This document shows positions 58,680 to 64,000 of a stretch of DNA of 64,000 bases, in pieces (the stretch's first letter is position 1; each line of letters opens with the position of its first letter). The DNA comes from Astropecten irregularis (lineage: Eukaryota > Echinodermata > Asteroidea > Paxillosida > Astropectinidae), in the NCBI GenBank assembly GCA_963971285.1, contig OZ020251.1:2976001-3040000 (forward strand), in the 5' to 3' direction. Made by a program: the position numbers and the translations under genes. The notes beneath the pieces were generated by a model. It saw only the letters and a list, made by a program, of their open reading frames with translations. It ran no database searches and was not told the origin of the DNA.

Positions 58680-60220
58680 GGCTGAGTAATGAATTTGATC
58701 ATGACAGTATCCCAAGTATACATTCCCAGTGACACATTGGATAGGCTAAGCCTTGATCTGAATTGCTATCTCGGTGACCCATACCTAAACCTCAGCTTAG
58801 TCTACGGCTCAGGCTGTGGCTCAATTTCTTACATTTAAAAATGATAGGTACCAAAATGAGGAGGCTTTTGGCTTCAGTGTCAATGTATTGAACTGTAAAA
58901 TGGCACTGCAACCTCAGTGAAAAAGCCACAACTGGTATGTTTTAGATTAAAGACAAAAGACACAAATCCAGAGCCAAGGCCGAGTTGAGGTTCAGACAAG
59001 TGCCAATATATCATCTATATAATATAACATGTAGTTTATAACACGCCGTCTTGCACTAAGTGTTGTAATAATTATTTACAAAATTATCTTCTTCTTTTTT
59101 CCTCCATGAACATAACTGTAATCCTGCATGGATTCCTAAAGTAATGCCACAACTGACATGCAATGTCAAAAATGTATCAAACATTTTGAAAACAAATCGG
59201 TCGGAATACAATAAAGCTGGAAATCACTCAACTGCATTTCAATACGACACTGGAACCAGTTTCTCCAAACTGCTTAGCAAGAAGTCGGCGGAGGACCAGT
59301 TGCAGGCTGTATGTATTACATGGAATATAAGTTGGTAAACGTCTCCAAGCCAAACATATTTATGGCATAACTGGGGCCCAGTTTTATTGCTCTGCTTACC
59401 CTAAGCATGGAATCAGAATTTCAAGGGAAGATAAACCTCTGTGCTTATAATCCCATTTCATAGATTTTGCATTAATTTTGTGAGAATGCAAAGTTGACGT
59501 AATTTACATTTTCTCGCTTACTTAGGTATCACAGAAATTTAGCAACAACCATGTATTAAAATTGAAGAGGCTCATAAGTGCAGAAATCTGTAATAAGAAA
59601 AGCCATCAAAATAGGGCCCAGCTCTCTGAAAATTGGTTTCCAGAGCAACAGACTTTATCTTTCACCATACCGGGATTTCCTCCATCTAACCTATCAAAGC
59701 ATCTTTGGAACATTTTAAGCTTTAAATTCCTTTCGTTTGGCACAGTTTAATAAAACTGAAAGCTGTTGGTTAAATTATGATTACTCTAAATCAAACTCAC
59801 TCCTAAAATCACATATTTGTGGATGTACAAAAATATTTCTTTGCCAAAAATTATTACTCAATTACTCAGATGATTGAAAACGCCAACCTCCCGAACACAA
59901 TATTCCTCCACGGTTACAAAGCAATGAACCAAACATTCTTTTCAACACCATATGTTAGGAATGACAGAAGTTGAACACTACAAATGCAAGTAGTGTTGTA
60001 AAGGTTTTACACTAATTTTTGGTGTAGCATAAATTTTACATGCAAACTCAGGAAGAACTTACAAACTTTTCATTTTACAAATATTAGGTCTAGATTTCAT
60101 GCCTAACGATATCTTAGTTATTCTTACATGGTTGATCAGTTAGAATCAACTTCTGAGTGTGCAGTTACCGTCATGTAACTGTCTTCACTGCTGCTGCCAT
60201 TGTTGATACAACATACATGT
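58680..60220. other. Stretch without recognised gene
   Basis: The phrase GGGGCCCAGTTTTATTGCTC near 59,370 and GGGCCCAGCTCTCTG near 59,616 resemble decayed MITE ends. Open frames at 59,144 and 59,562 lack motifs. Confidence 0.4.
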
Positions 60221-60224
60221 ACAG

Positions 60225-60375
60225 CAGGCATGCAACTCGGACTAAACAAAAAAACGAGGAAATTCCTATCTTTACCATACTTTGTACATGTACATTGTTT
60301 TTTACTTTTCAATGGCATTAAGAGTGAAGTAGAAAAAGAGGAAATCAGCTGATCCGAGGAAAAGTTGCATGCCTG
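60225..60375. mobile_element. MITE with CAGGCATGCAACT ends, copy 2
   Basis: 151 bp, opposite orientation to the copy at 53,048. Shares ATCAGCTGATCCGAGGAAAA and AAACGAGGAAATTCC. Confidence 0.85.
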
Positions 60376-60522
60376 ATATAGGAGTGCTGTCATCCTTTGT
60401 TATTTTGAAGAGAATTTATAAGCACCCGACCTGGTAGATCCACGCGCACAATAAAAAAAAACCCCAAACAGAAATGCAACCATACGGCAAAACCAACAAC
60501 TTTTCTTCAACAGACACAACAA

Positions 60523-60766
60523 GGGGCCAATTTTCATAGAGCTGCTTAAGCACCAAAATATGCCTAAGCAGCGAAATCCTTGGTAAATAAAATCAGTATG
60601 CCAGCCGAAACTCCTTGTGAATGTTCTGCTCAGCAAACAGTGGCCGAATACAAGTCAAAAGCAGTAAACATCACATGAAAATTTGGTCAGCAATCCTGTT
60701 TAATCAAGGAAGACTTTTCATGCTTAAGCACATTTTTTGCTTAAGCAGCTCTATGAAATTGGCCCC
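60523..60766. mobile_element. MITE with GGGGCCAATTT ends
   Basis: 244 bp. The left end is GGGGCCAATTTTCATAGAGC then TGCTTAAGCA, mirrored on the right with one base less. TTAAGCA words recur inside. Confidence 0.9.
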
Positions 60767-61220
60767 AGTTTCTTGCTAGAGGATCCATAGCGTATCTGGA
60801 CCAACTACAACCTCATCCCCCTCAAAAAAAGCTGGATAAATGTTAAAAATGTTGAAATTATATAATACAATAAATCAGACAAGGGTCACTGTCTAAGTTT
60901 TTTCAAGCATGTCAAGTTGAAAAGAAAAATAGTGGATCCACATACTTCAAACTTAACCGAAATGGAAAACGGCATTGGTATTGACCTATTCAAAAGGCGT
61001 TCTTCCAGTTTTACCAGAAATCTGAGGAGTTTTGGGTGATGTACATGTGTACATGCACACAGTAGCTTAAATCGATCACAGGATAAGAATTTAAGACGTG
61101 GATTCATGAATCTTGATTGGCTGAGGATCCGGTTTTCAGTTCCATGCTTTGGACGAGTATTGTCGGTTTAAGCGAGAGCTGACCAGTCAAGTTCATTGGT
61201 TAATATGACAACCTCATGTA

Positions 61221-61355
61221 CAGGCATGCAACCCAGGCTAACAAAAAACTAGGATAATTTAAGACTTTGTGCACTGTTTTTCTAGTTTCAATGGCATAAG
61301 ATTGAAGTGAGAAAAGAGGAAATCAACTGATCTGAGGAAAAGTTGCATGCATGCA
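61221..61355. mobile_element. MITE with CAGGCATGCAAC ends, copy 3 (diverged)
   Basis: About 135 bp. Keeps AGGAAATCAACTGATCTGAG and AAAAGTTGCATGCATG; the body is shortened relative to copies 1 and 2. Confidence 0.75.
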
Positions 61356-61366
61356 TGTAAAGACTA

Positions 61367-61502
61367 CCAGGGGTCGGTTTCACGAAGCCCTACGATCGAT
61401 CGTAACTCGAGTTAGGGGGCATATTCTATGTAGGGCTGCAATGCATCAAAAGTCCAACAATTGATAGTAAGTTACGATGAGTTTGGTGAAATCGACCCCT
61501 GG
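61367..61502. mobile_element. 136-bp MITE with TA target duplication
   Basis: Ends CCAGGGGTCGGTTTCACGAA and the inverse of CCAGGGGTCGATTTCACCAA, each followed inward by CGTAAC, with TA on both sides. The TA target fits the Tc1/mariner class. Confidence 0.85.
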
Positions 61503-61890
61503 TATATATAACTGAAATTATACATTCTTAATTAATGAAATCCATATACAGCGGCCCTTCTTAATCTATACAAGAGTTGATCACAAAGTAAGTCTCCATG
61601 TACAGTAGGTAACGTGAAGATATGATGTGAAGATTAAAAGCTGTCACAATTTTGTGTTACATATTTGTGGATCCACATCTTCCAGATGCTGTGCTCTAAA
61701 GGGTAATATAGTTGACCAAAGACTAGTTGATGTGAAGTGTGTCTCCAAGAAGATCTCTGTGCAAGTCACTTGATAACTCCTACAGGCATCAAGTTCACAA
61801 TAAGAAACAGATGTAGCTTGCTAATGCATGTAGTGGAAGAGTTGATTACGTGTAAAAAAACAAAACAAAACTGATGCAAACAAAGAGTGT

Positions 61891-62915
61891 TTAGATGGTC
61901 TCGGCGTAGTTGCTGGGGTACAGACCCTCTCTACCATTGAATCGCCCCCTACACCATCCCTGCTCATCCTCGTCCTCCAACTTGATGAAAACATCACCTG
62001 CAACAAACGAAAGAAAATCAAAATTCGTCAGACATCCAGTCATAGAAAAGTGAACAAAGGAAAATTGGTAAATGGGACTCTGTTCAAATCAATGGTTTTG
62101 TTTTTGAAGAAAAAAAAAAACATTTCAGAATTGGACTGGTAAATGATATGGTTTTAAGTAATTTGAGTAATGAAAGTGAGAAGTTTCTGATTCAATAAAA
62201 CATTCCTCTGGAAAAAAATTGTCTGGAGCGGGATTCGAACCAGTGACCTTAAGAATACCATACCGGCGCTCTTACCAACTGAGCTATCCAGCCCTATGTT
62301 GGTGGTGTCATAATCGGTTCAGAAGTAGATTCTCTGGTTTGAAAAGGAAAACAGAGCTCCAGCTTCAATGAAAAACTACAACATATATTTTTGGAATATG
62401 GATTACAGAGACAAAGCCAGAGCCTGAGCCTGAGCTGAACTTTGAGAAAGCCCCTGGACTTGTTCAACACAGTTATAGCGCCCCTTATATAGTGACAGTA
62501 AAGTGCTCCCACATTTCAATTCATAACCGAGACCATTGAGGTATGTGGATCGGTTTGGGGAAACACCATGTAAGAATCTTCCTTCTTTCGCACTTCTATT
62601 TCGTTCACACTTCTCGTAAGGTCTCAATGTTTCCACTAGCCTGCTCTAGTCTCCTGACGAGGACTAGAGCAGGCTAGTCGAAACGTTGAGACCTTACGGG
62701 AAGTGTGAACGAAATAGAAGTGGGAAAGTATGAACGATTCTTACATGGTGTTCCACAAACCGATTCATGTACCAATTGTCACCATGCAAAGCCTCAAATC
62801 TCCATTGAGGTACTTACCCTTGCTGAAGGACAACTCGTCTTCCTCCACTCCAACGTAATCGTACAGTGCCTTGACCTGTGCACCATCATTCTCCTGAGAT
62901 TCTTGAGACATTTGC
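61891..62915 (-). CDS. PACSIN: PACSIN/syndapin, last two coding exons (C-terminal SH3 domain); gene continues beyond the window
   Basis: PACSINs bind and bend membranes through an F-BAR domain and recruit dynamin and N-WASP through a C-terminal SH3 domain. Minus-strand exons: 62,915-62,818 and 61,997-61,891 (stop TAA at 61,893-61,891), both with AG acceptors; the first has a GT donor. The split codon joins AAG-G to GT as Lys-Gly. The readable peptide includes [20 protein letters not shown], then [20 protein letters not shown] and [11 protein letters not shown] at the C-terminus. ALYDY, the acidic RT loop, QGW and the PSNY box are standard SH3 marks, and [11 protein letters not shown] with a terminal YAETI is characteristic of PACSINs. 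The F-BAR and linker exons are not in this window. Paralogue number cannot be told. Confidence 0.85.
62222..62310 (-). mobile_element. tRNA-like SINE in the PACSIN intron
   Basis: The minus strand reads GCTGGATAGCTCAGTTGG, then AAGAGCGCC, and a B box GGTTCGAATCC. The upstream phrase GACACCACCAACATA matches the copy at 51,936, so the SINE extends beyond the tRNA part. Confidence 0.7.
62541..62769. mobile_element. Foldback element in the PACSIN intron
   Basis: Two ~105-bp arms meet at about 62,658. They share GACTAGAGCAGGCTAGT, AACGTTGAGACCTTACG, AGTGTGAACGAAATAGAAGT and ACACCATGTAAGAATC in inverted orientation. Nearly the entire element would fold into one hairpin. It lies just before the SH3 exon donor (62,817). 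Confidence 0.85.
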
Positions 62916-63797
62916 CTGATGAAGGTAAACAACAACAACAAGTAATAAACAACATCTGAAAGTGAGCAACGTACACAAAATTCAATTCCGATCTTGTCTG
63001 CACAGAATCTAACAAATGCTTGAATCTTACCTACCTCAACCGCAATTTAATTTTACCTTGACAAACGAAAACCTTTTCCCAAATAAGTGAATCAGATTTC
63101 AGGTTTGTAACCCATGAATCAACTACCAATTGCTACAACACAAAGAACAGGAGAAAGCATGGACCTCTACAAATCTTTCCAGAAAGCCAAATCTTGGACA
63201 GAAAGTTGAAAGTAAACCCGGCTTGGAATTTTCCAATGACCAATTTCTGTCACTGCCTGACTTCTACAGTCCTATCTTAAAATGCTCCTTAAAATGATCT
63301 CATGTTATTCAAATTGTTTTATTCAAGTGGTTCTTAACCTTCTCCTCGTTCCCAAAATAAAATTCCTTGCCTCAGGATTCAGACGCAGATCCGCATGACC
63401 TTCCCAAATATTTTGACATCTGCTTTGAAATAAAAACACTGTCAATGTGTTGGGGGAACATTATCCTTTAAAAAATAATTCCAGAGATTATTTTGTCTAC
63501 AGATTGGGAAAACAAGTCCATGCCCTTGCTTTGAGGCTTGGGTTTTTACAGGCTGAAGCCAGCAGATAACATTCCCGGAGGCCCCAAGAAGGCAACGAAG
63601 ACGTGGCTTCAGAATTAGGTTACAGCGAGCCTAATCTGATACTTGTGGCAGATAAATTAAGTCCAACCTTCTTGAGACTCTTGAGAGGTATCTGTGTGTC
63701 CCTTTTCAGTGCCTTGGGGATTTTGAGAAGGAGCATTTCAAATATTTCTTTAATCTGAAGTGTAAATCGAGGCCAACAGGCTGAGCAATTATGCACT
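62916..63797. other. Presumed PACSIN intron, no exon recognised
   Basis: No NPF-rich linker or F-BAR coding block with matching splice sites seen on the minus strand. Confidence 0.4.
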
Positions 63798-64000
63798 CTT
63801 AAAGGGATGGTACAGGATTGGTAAGACAAAATACACTTTAAGATCACAGATTCACATAAAACTTACACAGTATAATGGTGATGATAGGAGAAAACATCCC
63901 ATGAAATGTTTTTGTCTGAAATGCCATATTCGTTGAGAAATAAATGAAACTATGCTCCGATTGGAATAAATCGCTTCGAAGCGTTTCATTCATTCGTTGA
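63798..64000. mobile_element. Diverged TTAA-type element, cut by the window edge
   Basis: Starts TTAAAGGGATGGTACAGG, then TTGGTAAGAC, 'cacagattcacataaaactt' and a phrase like 'ggtgatgataggag' in the same order as the 57,224 MITE, but diverged. Only the left end is in the window. Confidence 0.55.

Noticed and set aside
63620-63847. 75-residue minus-strand open frame as a further PACSIN exon
   Set aside because: No match to F-BAR or linker motifs and no fitting splice sites.

Overview
The window looks like animal nuclear DNA, most likely from a marine deuterostome and probably an echinoderm. The evidence is split genes with GT-AG introns, a dense population of short inverted-repeat transposons and tRNA-derived SINEs, frequent AGGCCT and TACATGTA words, and a Ngaro-type tyrosine-recombinase retroelement. 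The echinoderm placement is inference from texture, not from a marker gene. No bacterial features (operons, ribosome binding sites) are present.

Positions 1-35,545 form one composite macrosatellite. Its layers are: (i) arrays of a 116-bp monomer; (ii) a linker; (iii) arrays of a 46-bp monomer; (iv) in five units, a minus-strand tRNA-Thr-like Pol III cassette, then a 480-bp foldback block built on a degenerate 6-bp period, then three ~40-bp repeats; (v) a 123-bp element with nested stems, present 12 times; then a return to the 116-bp array. Two large tandem duplications overlie this. One has a 6,115-bp offset and carries a TTAA-inserted MITE and a 1.1-kb inverted-repeat transposon. The other has a 3,018-bp offset. 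Within one 46-bp array an exact 282-bp higher-order period is visible. I see no protein-coding gene in this third of the window.

Positions 35,546-48,950 are intergenic and rich in mobile DNA. A broken Ngaro-like retroelement lies on the minus strand at about 37,130-43,830, with Gag-like, reverse transcriptase/RNase H, tyrosine recombinase and SGNH-hydrolase parts. A 1.7-kb hAT-like transposon has inserted into it. Several MITEs and a 1-kb foldback element with a 15-bp target duplication follow.

Positions 48,957-53,674 (+) hold a complete seven-exon gene for EMC10, a subunit of the ER membrane protein complex. It encodes 248 residues, with a signal peptide, two conserved cysteines, an N-glycosylation sequon and a C-terminal membrane segment. 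Its introns carry MITEs and a tRNA-like SINE.

Positions 54,000-61,890 are intergenic with at least ten short transposons and no recognisable exon. Positions 61,891-62,915 (-) hold the last two coding exons of a PACSIN/syndapin gene, encoding the C-terminal SH3 domain. The rest of that gene should lie beyond the right edge. The two host genes converge tail to tail and no functional link between them is apparent.
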